This document shows, one piece after another, positions 1 through 7,153 of a stretch of 64,000 nt of DNA. The translations under genes and the position numbers were made by a program. The stretch is from Candidatus Binatia bacterium (GTDB lineage Bacteria; Desulfobacterota; Binatia; UBA9968; JAJDTQ01). The stretch covers positions 1 through 64,000 of the forward strand of contig JAJEAI010000130.1 of the NCBI GenBank assembly GCA_022824205.1. The letters are read 5' to 3'. Under the pieces are notes generated by a model. The model had not been told where the DNA came from and made no database searches. It worked only from the letters and a program-made list of their open reading frames with translations. Each line of letters begins with the position of its first letter. Positions within the stretch are counted from its first letter, which is position 1.

Positions 1-115
1 CAAGGTGCTGCAACTGGACGACAAGAACCTGAAGGTCGTCAAGAGCTGGAAGATCGCCGGCAACCCCACCAAGGTGGCCTTCGTCGGCGTCATGGGGAAG
101 ACCAAGGGCCACTAG
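1..115 (+). CDS. C-terminal end of a beta-propeller-like protein, 5' end outside window
   Basis: An open frame enters from the left edge and stops at TAG 113-115. The visible 37 residues include LQLDDKNLKVVKSWKIAG and NPTKVAFVG. This is the usual rhythm of a YVTN/YncE or NHL-type propeller blade (a label and value followed by GNP..VAF). Such proteins are usually periplasmic or extracytoplasmic binding scaffolds. With only the last blade visible, the substrate or enzyme class cannot be named, so this is a family-level guess from one repeat. Confidence 0.5.
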   Translation, partial: KVLQLDDKNLKVVKSWKIAGNPTKVAFVGVMGKTKGH

Positions 116-140
116 CGCCGGCGCCTCCCCTTAACCACCC

Positions 141-190
141 CGGCCCCGACGCGGCGCGCGCTTCCCCTGCGTGCGGCCCCGTCGGGGCCG
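141..190 (+). terminator. GC-rich inverted repeat after the first gene
   Basis: CGGCCCCGAC at 141-150 is the reverse complement of 181-190. A tighter alternative hairpin is CGGCCCC (174-180), loop GTC, GGGGCCG (184-190). It lies 26-75 nt after the stop codon, so a transcription-termination role is plausible. There is no T-run after the stem, so intrinsic termination is uncertain. Confidence 0.3.
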
Positions 191-210
191 ACTCCCCCCG
201 CCTGCGGACA

Positions 211-226
211 CTAGTGTCGCGTCCCG
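211..226. repeat. 16-bp dispersed repeat, copy 1
   Basis: CTAGTGTCGCGTCCCG occurs here and again exactly at 49910-49925. Both copies sit just downstream of a gene end, and the second begins inside the stop codon of a small gene. It is probably the end of a dispersed intergenic element; no transposase is nearby. Confidence 0.5.
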
Positions 227-260
227 GCGACACGCATGTGTTCAGCCGCGACGCGGCATA

Positions 261-722
261 TCATTTCTTCGTGCGGAAAGACCGGTGGCAATCCGCGCAG
301 GTGCGCCGTAACCGCTTGAACAGGGCTTCCCGTTCACGGGGCGCCGCCGATGCCAAAGACCCCGCCGTCCGTTCGAGTTCCTGCGCCAACTTGACGAAAT
401 GGTCCCAATCCGCCCACACGGAAGGAAGCGTCCGCGTCGGGTGATTCAAGCTCCCTTCGGGAAACAGCGCCGTCAACTCATCGCCCGCGTGTTGGATGAT
501 GGTTCGGGCGTACACCTTGAAGCGTTCAGCCTCATCTTGTTGCGTTCCGCGAATCAGGCTCCCCAGCTCTTTCATCGCACCGCCCATGGAAGTCATGGCG
601 TCCATGCGCTGCTTGACGATGCCGGTGGCGTCGCGGTGGCCGGTTGCCCCGGCGGGAGCTAGTACCCATGCCAGCACGGCTACCGCGACCAGGCTGGACT
701 TCGTCGGTTTGGTTCCGCTCAC
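261..722 (-). CDS. Cytochrome c' / c-556 family haem protein
   Basis: A 153-residue exported monohaem cytochrome. The N-terminus carries a signal peptide (hydrophobic stretch about residues 10-25, LVAVAVLAWVLAP). The C-terminus has the haem attachment motif CADCH at 142-146, in the usual position for the four-helix cytochrome c' fold. Met40 is a candidate sixth ligand as in c-556 members. The start is GTG at 722, chosen because GGAGG lies 5 nt upstream. It follows cueR by 64 nt on the same strand, so it is probably cotranscribed. Family roles include NO binding and redox buffering; a role in copper or nitrosative stress here is inferred from the neighbour only. Confidence 0.85.
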   Translation of the reverse strand: MSGTKPTKSSLVAVAVLAWVLAPAGATGHRDATGIVKQRMDAMTSMGGAMKELGSLIRGTQQDEAERFKVYARTIIQHAGDELTALFPEGSLNHPTRTLPSVWADWDHFVKLAQELERTAGSLASAAPREREALFKRLRRTCADCHRSFRTKK

Positions 723-785
723 GGTGTCCTCCGTGTCCTCAATAGATGCCCTTCGCCCGCTGTAGCGCGATCATCCTGTTCACGG

Positions 786-1190
786 TCACGTCCTACGCCG
801 CCGACCCGAGGCTGCCAGATCGTCGAGGATCGGGCAGTCCGGTCGATCATCGCCATGACAACGCGCCACCAAACGCGCCAGCGTGCTTCGCAGTCCCTCG
901 AGTTCGGCGATCTTGGCGTTGATCCGGCGCAGGTGATGTTCCGCAACGGCCTTCACGTCCGAGCTGGCGCGGCCGCGGTCTTCATAGAGAGAAAGAAGCG
1001 TGCGACAGTCGTCAATGGTAAAGCCCAGGGAACGGGCGCGCGCGAGGAAGGTCAACTTGTGAACTTCGTTCTCGCCGAAATCGCGATACCCGTTGCGGCC
1101 GCGCTCCGGCCGCACGAAGCCGATTTCTTCGTAGTATCGGATCGTCTTGGCGGGGAGACCACTCGCCTCCGCAACGTCGCCAATGTTCAT
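786..1190 (-). CDS. cueR: MerR-family copper-responsive regulator (CueR/HmrR type)
   Basis: A 134-residue transcription activator. The N-terminal winged HTH reads MNIGDVAEASGLPAKTIRYY, followed by the dimerisation helix. The C-terminal metal loop has Cys111 and Cys119 in a C-x7-C arrangement (CHGDDRPDC), as in CueR and HmrR. Ser76-Ser77-Asp-Val-Lys matches the Ser of monovalent-ion (Cu+, Ag+, Au+) sensors. The ATG at 1190 is preferred over the in-frame GTG at 1196 because GGAGG lies 5 nt upstream of the ATG and overlaps the GTG position. No copper ATPase or oxidase is present in the window. The gene is preceded by its own MerR-type promoter, so autoregulation is likely. Confidence 0.9.
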   Translation of the reverse strand: MNIGDVAEASGLPAKTIRYYEEIGFVRPERGRNGYRDFGENEVHKLTFLARARSLGFTIDDCRTLLSLYEDRGRASSDVKAVAEHHLRRINAKIAELEGLRSTLARLVARCHGDDRPDCPILDDLAASGRRRRT

Positions 1191-1213
1191 GACCACCTCC
1201 GTTCCTGGCGGTC

Positions 1214-1244
1214 ATTATAAAGATTCCTGTTACTGGAAGGTCAA
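1214..1244 (-). promoter_or_regulatory. MerR-type promoter of cueR with 19-bp spacer and operator dyad
   Basis: On the minus strand, TTGACC (1244-1239) and TATAAT (1219-1214) are separated by exactly 19 bp. This is the abnormal spacing that MerR-family activators correct by twisting DNA. The spacer contains the dyad TTCC-N7-GGAA, similar to known CueR operators. Transcription would start about 15 nt upstream of the cueR ATG. The spacing and dyad are seen directly; the regulation is inferred from the family. Confidence 0.85.
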
Positions 1245-1473
1245 GGGCGGCTCTAAAGGTCGTTGTCAAGGCTTCGTCACAGGATCGCCCGCCACGGAGG
1301 TTCAGGTTTTCCGGGACGGTAGAGCCTCGGTGCCTTATCGCGCGCCGAAGGAACAGGGGCCATTCAGCTTATCGGTTTCTCGCCCTGCTTCGGGCGATCT
1401 GGGAGGGACTTCGAAGCGAAGGGGGTCCCGGGCCGCCGTGAGCGGACAAGGCGACCCGAGCCCGCGGATTCCT

Positions 1474-2706
1474 TCACGCCACGGCGGGTTGAGCGACGAC
1501 CGCGCCCGCGCGCGGCAGCATCAGGGCGGCGACGAGCACGCCTCCCCCAGCCACCGCCATCACCACGAACAGGGCGCCGAAGCCCCAGCCCGCGTGGATG
1601 CCGGCGACCACGGGCAAGGTGGAGGCCATGACGGAAAAGGTCACGATGTAGCGCAGGGCGAAGACGCGGCTGCGCCATTCGCTCTTGGTGATGCGGCCGA
1701 TGAGCACGTCGTTGATGGGGATCTGGCCGAAGACGACGAGCATGAAGGCGACGGAGACCACCAGCGCGGCGACGCCGGTGAGCTGGTACATCAGCGCGAA
1801 GAACAGCGCCTGCAGACCGCCGACGAAGGCGAACACGGTGCGCACGGAGTGGCGGTCGACGAGGTAACCCACCACGAGCTGGGCCAAGGCCGCGATGGCG
1901 AACACCAGAAATGCGTAGCCGCCCACGGCGGTGGCGGAGCCGGCGAGGTCGCCGAGGCGCTCGTCGAAGATCTTCGGCAGTGCGAAGGTCGTGCTCTGGA
2001 AGACCAAGCCGCCGATGGCGGTGGTAAAGATGATGATGCAGAGGACGCGAACGAACGTGGAACGTGCGATGGACGGTGCGTCGACCGCGGGATTCCCGGC
2101 GCCCGTGGCGGCGGCATCGTTCGCGGCGGCATCGTTCGCGGCGGTACCGCTCCCCTGCCGCGCCCACACCAGAACTCCGTAGGCGATTCCGAGAACGACG
2201 GAGACCACGCCGGGCAAAACGAAGGCGCTGCGCCAACCGCCGGTGTCGATGAGGTAGCCGGTGAGCAGCGCGGCGGCGGCGACTCCGAGGTTGCCGAAGA
2301 CGCCGTTGACGGCGATGGGGATTCCGGTCTTCCGCCGTCCCTGTATGACCATGGCAATACCGACGGGGTGGTAGATGGCGGCGAAAATGCCGACGACCAG
2401 CAACCACAGCGCGATCTCGAAGGGCGTGTCGGCCAGCGCGGTGAGAATCGAGCTCACGCCGATGCCGATGAAGAAGATGGTGATCATGCCGGGCCGGCTC
2501 CACTTGTCGCCGATCCACCCGGCCACGATGGCGCCGACCCCGAAGGCCACGAACCCGGGCGTGGCGTAGGGGATGAGCGCCGCGTAGCTCATGTCCCACT
2601 CGTGGGCGAGGCGCAACGCGGCCACCGTCGCGAAGATCAACATAAACAGATGATCGAGGAAGTGGGCGGCGGCGAGGAAGCCCAGGTTCACACGGTCGCG
2701 CGACAT
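1474..2706 (-). CDS. MFS transporter, fosmidomycin-resistance (Fsr)-like
   Basis: A 410-residue membrane permease with twelve predicted hydrophobic segments split by a low-complexity central loop (about residues 190-215, rich in Ala and Asn). The first loop after TM2 carries GWIGDKWSR, the MFS motif A position. FAAIYHPVGIAMV with a nearby GNLG resembles Fsr-type efflux and sugar-efflux members. It starts 22 nt downstream of the LLM gene on the same strand, suggesting cotranscription with the LLM-amidohydrolase pair. The substrate is unknown, and transport of the compound handled by those enzymes is inference. Confidence 0.8.
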   Translation of the reverse strand: MSRDRVNLGFLAAAHFLDHLFMLIFATVAALRLAHEWDMSYAALIPYATPGFVAFGVGAIVAGWIGDKWSRPGMITIFFIGIGVSSILTALADTPFEIALWLLVVGIFAAIYHPVGIAMVIQGRRKTGIPIAVNGVFGNLGVAAAALLTGYLIDTGGWRSAFVLPGVVSVVLGIAYGVLVWARQGSGTAANDAAANDAAATGAGNPAVDAPSIARSTFVRVLCIIIFTTAIGGLVFQSTTFALPKIFDERLGDLAGSATAVGGYAFLVFAIAALAQLVVGYLVDRHSVRTVFAFVGGLQALFFALMYQLTGVAALVVSVAFMLVVFGQIPINDVLIGRITKSEWRSRVFALRYIVTFSVMASTLPVVAGIHAGWGFGALFVVMAVAGGGVLVAALMLPRAGAVVAQPAVA

Positions 2707-2728
2707 GTCGCCCCCTGGTTGTCGGTCA

Positions 2729-3736
2729 TCAGCCGTCGCGCAGCATGGGCTGCATCACCTGCTCGGCGAAGGCGCGGATCATGCTGGCCCGGGGACGGCC
2801 GTCCACGGCGTAAGGACGGATGGTGATCTGGTCGATACCGTTGTCGAACATGCGCCGGGCCGTCTCGATGCACCGGGCGGGGGTGCCGGCCAAGGCGAAC
2901 TCCGGCACCACGTCGTCGGGCACGGCGTCGGCATGGGCGGCGTTGGGGTTCAGGTGCTGGTAGTTGTCGTAGTGTCCGGCCATCCGTTCCGCGGCCGCGG
3001 CGGCCGCGGGGCTCAGCCCCCAGAACGGCTTGAGGATGGACCGCGCCACGTGCGGCCGTACGACGGACACCGCCTTGGAGCCGTCTTCGTCCACGGCCGC
3101 CGAGACCGAGAGAAACCTCCGGAACGGCTCCGCCTCCCGGCCGCCCTCCCGCCGGCCGGCGTTCACGCACTCCAGCATGCGCGCCAGCATATCCCCTTCC
3201 ATGGCTACCCGGGCCAGGATCACCCCATCACCGATGCGCCCCGCGAGTCGCAACATCCTGGGTCCGCTGGCCGCCACCGCGATGGGCGGGCACTTCTCCG
3301 GCGCCGCGAACATGAGGCGCATGTCCTCGGAACCGGCGGGCACGCGCGCGCCGCGGCACAGCGCACGGATTTCGTCGACACAGGCTTCCAGCCGCGCGCG
3401 CGTGGCCGGCCGCTGGCCCATGGTGTTGACCGAGGTGAAGCCGCTGCCGATTCCCAGCGTGAGGCGTCCGCCGGACAGCTCCTGCAACGTCGCCGCGGCA
3501 CTGGCGGTAACCGCGGAGACCCGGGTGACGGGATTGGTGACGCCGCTTCCAAGAAGGATCCTGGAGGTGGCCTGGGCCGCGGCGCCCAGGATCACGTACA
3601 TCTCGCGCCAGATGAGCTGCGAATCCCCCACCCACACTTGGTCGTAGCCCAGATCCTCGGCGAGCGTGATCTCCCGCATCAGTTCGGGCACGTCGTAGTA
3701 GGGATGGATCTCGACGCCGAAGGAAACTCTCTCCAT
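2729..3736 (-). CDS. LLM-class (luciferase-like) flavin/F420 oxidoreductase
   Basis: A 335-residue TIM-barrel monooxygenase/reductase-like protein. It starts MERVSFGVEIHPYYDVPELM and continues ITLAEDLGYDQVWVGDS. It contains RILLGSGVTNPVTR and LQELSGGRLTLGIGSG, the usual LLM landmarks for strand 4 and the phosphate-binding region. The ATG lies only 2 nt beyond the stop of the amidohydrolase, so translation is probably coupled. An in-frame extension upstream exists but is only the amidohydrolase in another frame. FMN or F420 use and substrate cannot be read from the sequence. Confidence 0.88.
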   Translation of the reverse strand: MERVSFGVEIHPYYDVPELMREITLAEDLGYDQVWVGDSQLIWREMYVILGAAAQATSRILLGSGVTNPVTRVSAVTASAAATLQELSGGRLTLGIGSGFTSVNTMGQRPATRARLEACVDEIRALCRGARVPAGSEDMRLMFAAPEKCPPIAVAASGPRMLRLAGRIGDGVILARVAMEGDMLARMLECVNAGRREGGREAEPFRRFLSVSAAVDEDGSKAVSVVRPHVARSILKPFWGLSPAAAAAAERMAGHYDNYQHLNPNAAHADAVPDDVVPEFALAGTPARCIETARRMFDNGIDQITIRPYAVDGRPRASMIRAFAEQVMQPMLRDG

Positions 3737-3738
3737 GT

Positions 3739-4815
3739 TCAGTCCTGCAAGCCGTACAGGCGCGCGGGGTTCTCGCTCAGGATCTTGTCGGCCACGCCGC
3801 CGCCGAGCACGCCGTCCTTGGACAGCTTGGCGATGGCTTCCATGTCGTTGGAGTAGTCCGCGTGCCCGTAGTCGGTGCCGACGATGATGTTGTCCTCGCC
3901 GGCGTATTCCAGCACGTAGGAAAGGTCGTCCGTGGTCTGGCAGGCCACGTAGATGCGGTTGTCCTTGAGCAGATTGCCGCTGGCCAGCTCGCGCGGCGCG
4001 CCGCGCACCGCCGCCAAAGGAGTGTCCGCGTGTTTCCGGCGGAACGCCAGCTCGGCCTGCGTGCGGATCATCAGATCGTTCAGCGCGTAGGGCACCCACT
4101 GGGATGTGGATTCCACAAAGCACCAGCGCAGGTCCGGGAACTTGTCCGGGACGCCCTTGTAGATGAGATTGTTGAACGCGCCCACGGTGGACAGCTTGAA
4201 GCGCGAGAACGTGTCCTGGAGGAACAGGTCGTAGTGGTCGAAGCTGCCCCCGCCGGCATGCACGCACATGGGAATGCCCAGGTCGCTGGCCTCCCGGTAG
4301 ATGGGGAAGAGCGTGTCGTCGGAGAGCAGCCGCCCGCCTTCGATGCCGTGCATGAACACGCCGCAGGCGCCGTTCTCCCTGCCGAAGTGGATCTCCTCGA
4401 TGGCCCGGTCCATGGACCGCAGCGGCGGCAGCACCACCCAGCGCAGGCGCCCGCCACCCTGCTTCCAGATATCCGCGAGCCAGCGGTTGTAGCCCCGGCA
4501 GAGCGCCCGCTCCACCTCGGGCCGCACGGTCAGGGGCCGCAGGAACATGGTCGGGTAGATCACCTGGATGTCCACGGACAGCTCGTCCATGTGGGCGATG
4601 CGCGCGCTCACGTTGGCCAGCTCGCGCGATTCGGCGGTGGCGTTGAGGCCGATGTTGGTGTTGGGCACCACGCGTTCGTCGATGCGCCAGTAGCGCAGCC
4701 CCGTGCCTTGTGATACCAGCAGGTCGGGCGCCAGGTGGCGGTCCTCCTCGGCCATGAACTCCCAGGTCTGCTCGTTCTCGATCACGTGCGCGTCGGCGTC
4801 TATGAACAAGGACAT
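3739..4815 (-). CDS. Amidohydrolase family protein (COG2159, Amidohydro_2)
   Basis: A 358-residue metal-dependent TIM-barrel hydrolase or decarboxylase. It opens MSLFIDADAHVIE, with Asp8/His10 in the first metal-binding strand. CVHAGG gives a central His, DLRWCFVES is the strand-6 region, and VGTDYGHADYS holds the terminal Asp. Family members include gamma-resorcylate and 5-carboxyvanillate decarboxylases. An ATG 24 nt upstream is in frame, but GGGAGGG just ahead of 4815 favours this start. It heads an apparent three-gene unit with the LLM enzyme and the MFS transporter. A paralogue with the same opening motif lies at 9585. Confidence 0.85.
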   Translation of the reverse strand: MSLFIDADAHVIENEQTWEFMAEEDRHLAPDLLVSQGTGLRYWRIDERVVPNTNIGLNATAESRELANVSARIAHMDELSVDIQVIYPTMFLRPLTVRPEVERALCRGYNRWLADIWKQGGGRLRWVVLPPLRSMDRAIEEIHFGRENGACGVFMHGIEGGRLLSDDTLFPIYREASDLGIPMCVHAGGGSFDHYDLFLQDTFSRFKLSTVGAFNNLIYKGVPDKFPDLRWCFVESTSQWVPYALNDLMIRTQAELAFRRKHADTPLAAVRGAPRELASGNLLKDNRIYVACQTTDDLSYVLEYAGEDNIIVGTDYGHADYSNDMEAIAKLSKDGVLGGGVADKILSENPARLYGLQD

Positions 4816-4936
4816 GTCGTTACCCTCCCATGGATTCATTCGGCGGCCTTGGTCCTTCCGTCATTCTCGGGCTTCGCCCCCCGAATCGTCATTGATATGA
4901 AATTGGTAGTTACGGAATCCCGCTACACCCCAACGA

Positions 4937-5033
4937 GTCATTCCCGCGGAAGCGGGAATCCATGGGTGGGGGGTCTGGCGGTCTCATTGCCCGGCCCCAC
5001 CCCGCCTGGATTCCCGCTTTCGCGGGAATGACG
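4937..5033. repeat. REP/MITE-like palindromic element, copy A
   Basis: An approximately 97-bp element flanked by inverted arms. The left arm is GTCATTCCCGCGGAAGCGGG followed by AATCCA; the right arm is TGGATTCCCGC and a mirror copy ending AATGAC. Each arm is itself a hairpin (ATTCCCGC loop GCGGGAAT). The centre, with GGTGGGGGGTCTGGCGG and CATTGCCCGG, matches the centre of copies at 50018 and, inverted, 62011. It fills most of the 462-nt gap 4816-5277; the remainder holds the leader of the rhodanese gene and nothing else recognised. Confidence 0.85.
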
Positions 5034-5176
5034 ATTCGGGGGGCGGCGCCCGGTTTGTTCAGGACAACCCGCCTTCGGTACAACCGGCGTTCGCGACAAC
5101 CGGAGCCTGAGCGACCCGAGCCTGGACTCATTCTCACCCAGGAAGCCGTCGAAGTTCAACCCGGTTGCTCTCGCGC

Positions 5177-5208
5177 GTTGTCGCCTCATTTGGTACAGAT
5201 TCGACAAC
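5177..5208 (+). promoter_or_regulatory. Inverted repeat in the leader of the rhodanese gene
   Basis: GTTGTCG (5177-5183) and CGACAAC (5202-5208) form a 7-bp dyad with an 18-nt spacer, 70 nt upstream of the rhodanese start. It could be an operator or a leader hairpin. No promoter hexamers are clear. Confidence 0.3.
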
Positions 5209-5277
5209 CTGGTCCGGCCATTCGGCTTCTCTCGACAGAGTCGATGTGCCGGAACCGGCAGAACGGGAGGTGGACTC

Positions 5278-6126
5278 ATGGCACAAGCGGGTTATGCACG
5301 CCCGGACCTGTTGACGGAAACAGACTGGCTGGAGCAGCACCTCGACGACCCGGACATCCGCATCGTCGACTGCGACCCCTACGACGTCTACCGCCGGGCC
5401 CACATCAAGGGCGCGGTGGGTATCCGGGTGCACCACTACATCAAGCAGCCGGGCTACGACAAGGAGCCGCGCAAGTATCCGCTGGTGGCGCCACCGGACA
5501 CGGCCAAGGAGGTCATGGAGAGCCTGGGCATCGGCGACGGGACCCACGTCGTGGCCTACGACAGCAACGGCTCCCTGTGGGCGGCGCGCCTGTGGTGGGT
5601 GCTGAACTACTACGGTCACACCAAGGTGACGGTGCTCAACGGCGGCTGGCAGAAGTGGTTCGACGAGGGGCGTCCGGCGACCCTGGACGTGCCCAGGCCG
5701 GTCGCGGCTACCTTCAATCCCAAGGCCGATCCGGACCTGGTCTGCACCGTGGACTACGGCACCGCCAACGTCGGCAACCCGGACGTGGTGTTCCTCGACG
5801 TCCGTTCGGACGGCGAGTGGACCGGGGCCAACAACCGGGGCAACAAGCGCGCCGGACGCATACCCGGGGCCGTGCACCTGGAGTGGCTCAACTTCGTCCA
5901 CGACAAGCCCTACCGGACCTTCAAGGATGGCGGCGAGTTGCGCGGCCTGCTGGAACGGGCGGGGGTTCCACCCGATCGAGAAGTGGTCACGTATTGACAG
6001 GGAGGCATCCGTGCGGCGCACGGAGTCTTCGTCCTGACACTGCTGGGTTACGAACGGGCACGCAACTACGACGGCTCCATGGCCGAGTGGGCCAACCGCG
6101 ACGACACGCCGCTCGTGCTGGAGTGA
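5278..6126 (+). CDS. Tandem-domain rhodanese with in-frame UGA at the catalytic cysteine (probable selenoprotein)
   Basis: A thiosulfate/mercaptopyruvate sulfurtransferase-like protein of 282 residues if UGA 5995-5997 is read through. Domain 1 (about 10-125) is the inactive rhodanese fold (VDCDPYDVYRRAHIKGAV). Domain 2 (about 150-275) has FLDVRSDGEW and GRIPGAVHLEW. The text before the UGA is REVVTY; the text after it is QGGIRAAHGVFVLTLLGYER, then NYDGSMAEWANRDDTPLVLE and TGA at 6124. In homologues the residue at the UGA position is the catalytic Cys of the active-site loop. Codon 240 is therefore either selenocysteine or a nonsense mutation of TGC. A SECIS-like hairpin follows, and the next gene overlaps the distal stop. 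The start ATG has GGGAGG 7 nt upstream. A simple gene call would stop at 5997 with 239 residues, lacking the active site. Confidence 0.85.
5995..6024 (+). promoter_or_regulatory. UGA codon plus candidate bacterial SECIS hairpin
   Basis: UGA is at 5995-5997. After 10 nt comes a perfect hairpin: stem TCCGTGC (6008-6014), loop GGC (6015-6017), stem GCACGGA (6018-6024). A 17-nt minihelix about 11 nt after UGA, with G in the first loop positions, is the known geometry of the bacterial SECIS recognised by SelB. CAGG (5998) and CCTG (6033) can add an outer helix. The hairpin is seen directly; its function is inferred. Confidence 0.7.
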
Positions 6127-6989
6127 GTCTGGGCGCCGAGCTTCTAGCCCTGAGCGCGGCGGTGGCCTGGGGGTCCGAGGCGATCCTTGTGCGCCGGGGC
6201 TCGCGCTACGCCAGCGTCGTGCTCGCCGCGCTCATGGGCTTCGTACTGAGCACGGTGGTGCTGTGGAGCGCCATCTGGCTCTTCTTCCCGCTGAGCCTGC
6301 TCTATACGCGAGGCACCTGGTACTTCGTCATCAGCGGACTGATCCAGCCCGCCATCGTCCGTTTCCTCCACTACACCGGCATCGTCCGCCTGGGCGCGTC
6401 GCGCGCCGGCCCGGTGCGCAGCGTGACGCCGCTGTTCGCCATCGCCATCGCCTTTTCCTTTCTCGGCGAACGGCCGGATGCCGGCGTCTACCTCGGGTCG
6501 TTCCTGAGCGTCGTCGGGGTCTGGCTCACCTCGAGCCGGCGAGAGGGAGAGAGCGAGTGGAAGGCGATCCACCTGGCGTACCCGCTGGGCGCGGCGTTCC
6601 TCACGGCCATCTCCCAGAACTTCCGCAAGACCGGCCTCCTGATCATGCCCAACCCTTACGTGGCCACCGCCGTCACCATCACCACGTCTCTGGTGGTGTT
6701 CTCGTTGAGCCTGGTGGCGACGGGCCAGTTGCACACGCTCCGGGGCGACCGGAAGTGCCTGCCGTTCTACGGCACCGCCGCCGTGGTCTCGGCCACCGCG
6801 CAACTGCTGGGCTACATTGCCCTGGCCAAGGGCGACGTGTCCGTGGTGGTGCCCCTGATCAACACGAACCCCCTCTTCATCGTGCTTTTCAGCGCCCTGT
6901 TCCTTCGGGACCTGGAGACCATCAACGCCCGCGTCGCCACCGGCGCCGTGCTCATCGTCACCGGCATCGCGCTCATCACCTACCGCTGA
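6123..6989 (+). CDS. EamA/DMT-family permease
   Basis: A 288-residue membrane protein of the drug/metabolite transporter superfamily with about ten hydrophobic segments in two EamA repeats. Visible segments include ELLALSAAVAWGSEAILVRRG, FLHYTGIVRLGASRAGPVRS and ALAKGDVSVVVPLINTNPLF. The last two are the repeat-end motifs that precede TM4 and TM9. The start is GTG at 6123, forming a GTGA overlap with the rhodanese distal stop. This implies coupling to translation of the full-length rhodanese rather than to the early UGA. The exported or imported compound is not known; a link to sulfur or selenium metabolites is speculation. Confidence 0.85.
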   Translation: MSLGAELLALSAAVAWGSEAILVRRGSRYASVVLAALMGFVLSTVVLWSAIWLFFPLSLLYTRGTWYFVISGLIQPAIVRFLHYTGIVRLGASRAGPVRSVTPLFAIAIAFSFLGERPDAGVYLGSFLSVVGVWLTSSRREGESEWKAIHLAYPLGAAFLTAISQNFRKTGLLIMPNPYVATAVTITTSLVVFSLSLVATGQLHTLRGDRKCLPFYGTAAVVSATAQLLGYIALAKGDVSVVVPLINTNPLFIVLFSALFLRDLETINARVATGAVLIVTGIALITYR

Positions 6990-7056
6990 GGCGGCCGGCT
7001 GTTGAAGCCGTTACCTGTCTCCGATATTTGAGAACGTAGACGCAGCACACAAAGCA

Positions 7057-7103
7057 GACTCTGATCAATCGTTCGGCGCCCCGAAGCGAAGTCGAAGGGC
7101 GCC
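7057..7103. repeat. Dispersed intergenic repeat with GGCGCC dyad
   Basis: Contains CTCTGATCAATCG followed by GGCGCCC and GGGCGCC (7075-7103) flanking CGAAGCGAAGTCGAA. A related arrangement (CTCCGATCGATCG, then GAAGCGAAGTCGAGGGGCGCC broken by other bases) lies at 41917-41974. It appears to be a non-coding repeat family. Confidence 0.5.
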
Positions 7104-7153
7104 ATCGTGCACCGGGCCATGTGGATCGTAGATTCCATGAGTGACCGCCGCCC

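Noticed and set aside
4962-6122. Long N-terminal extension in frame with the EamA permease
   Set aside because: It is the rhodanese in another frame plus the REP element; permease homology starts at 6123.
5998-6122. Post-UGA rhodanese segment as a frame-shifted pseudogene
   Set aside because: No frameshift is needed: the same frame continues with conserved residues and a proper stop. A simple nonsense mutation remains possible and is kept as the alternative in the finding.
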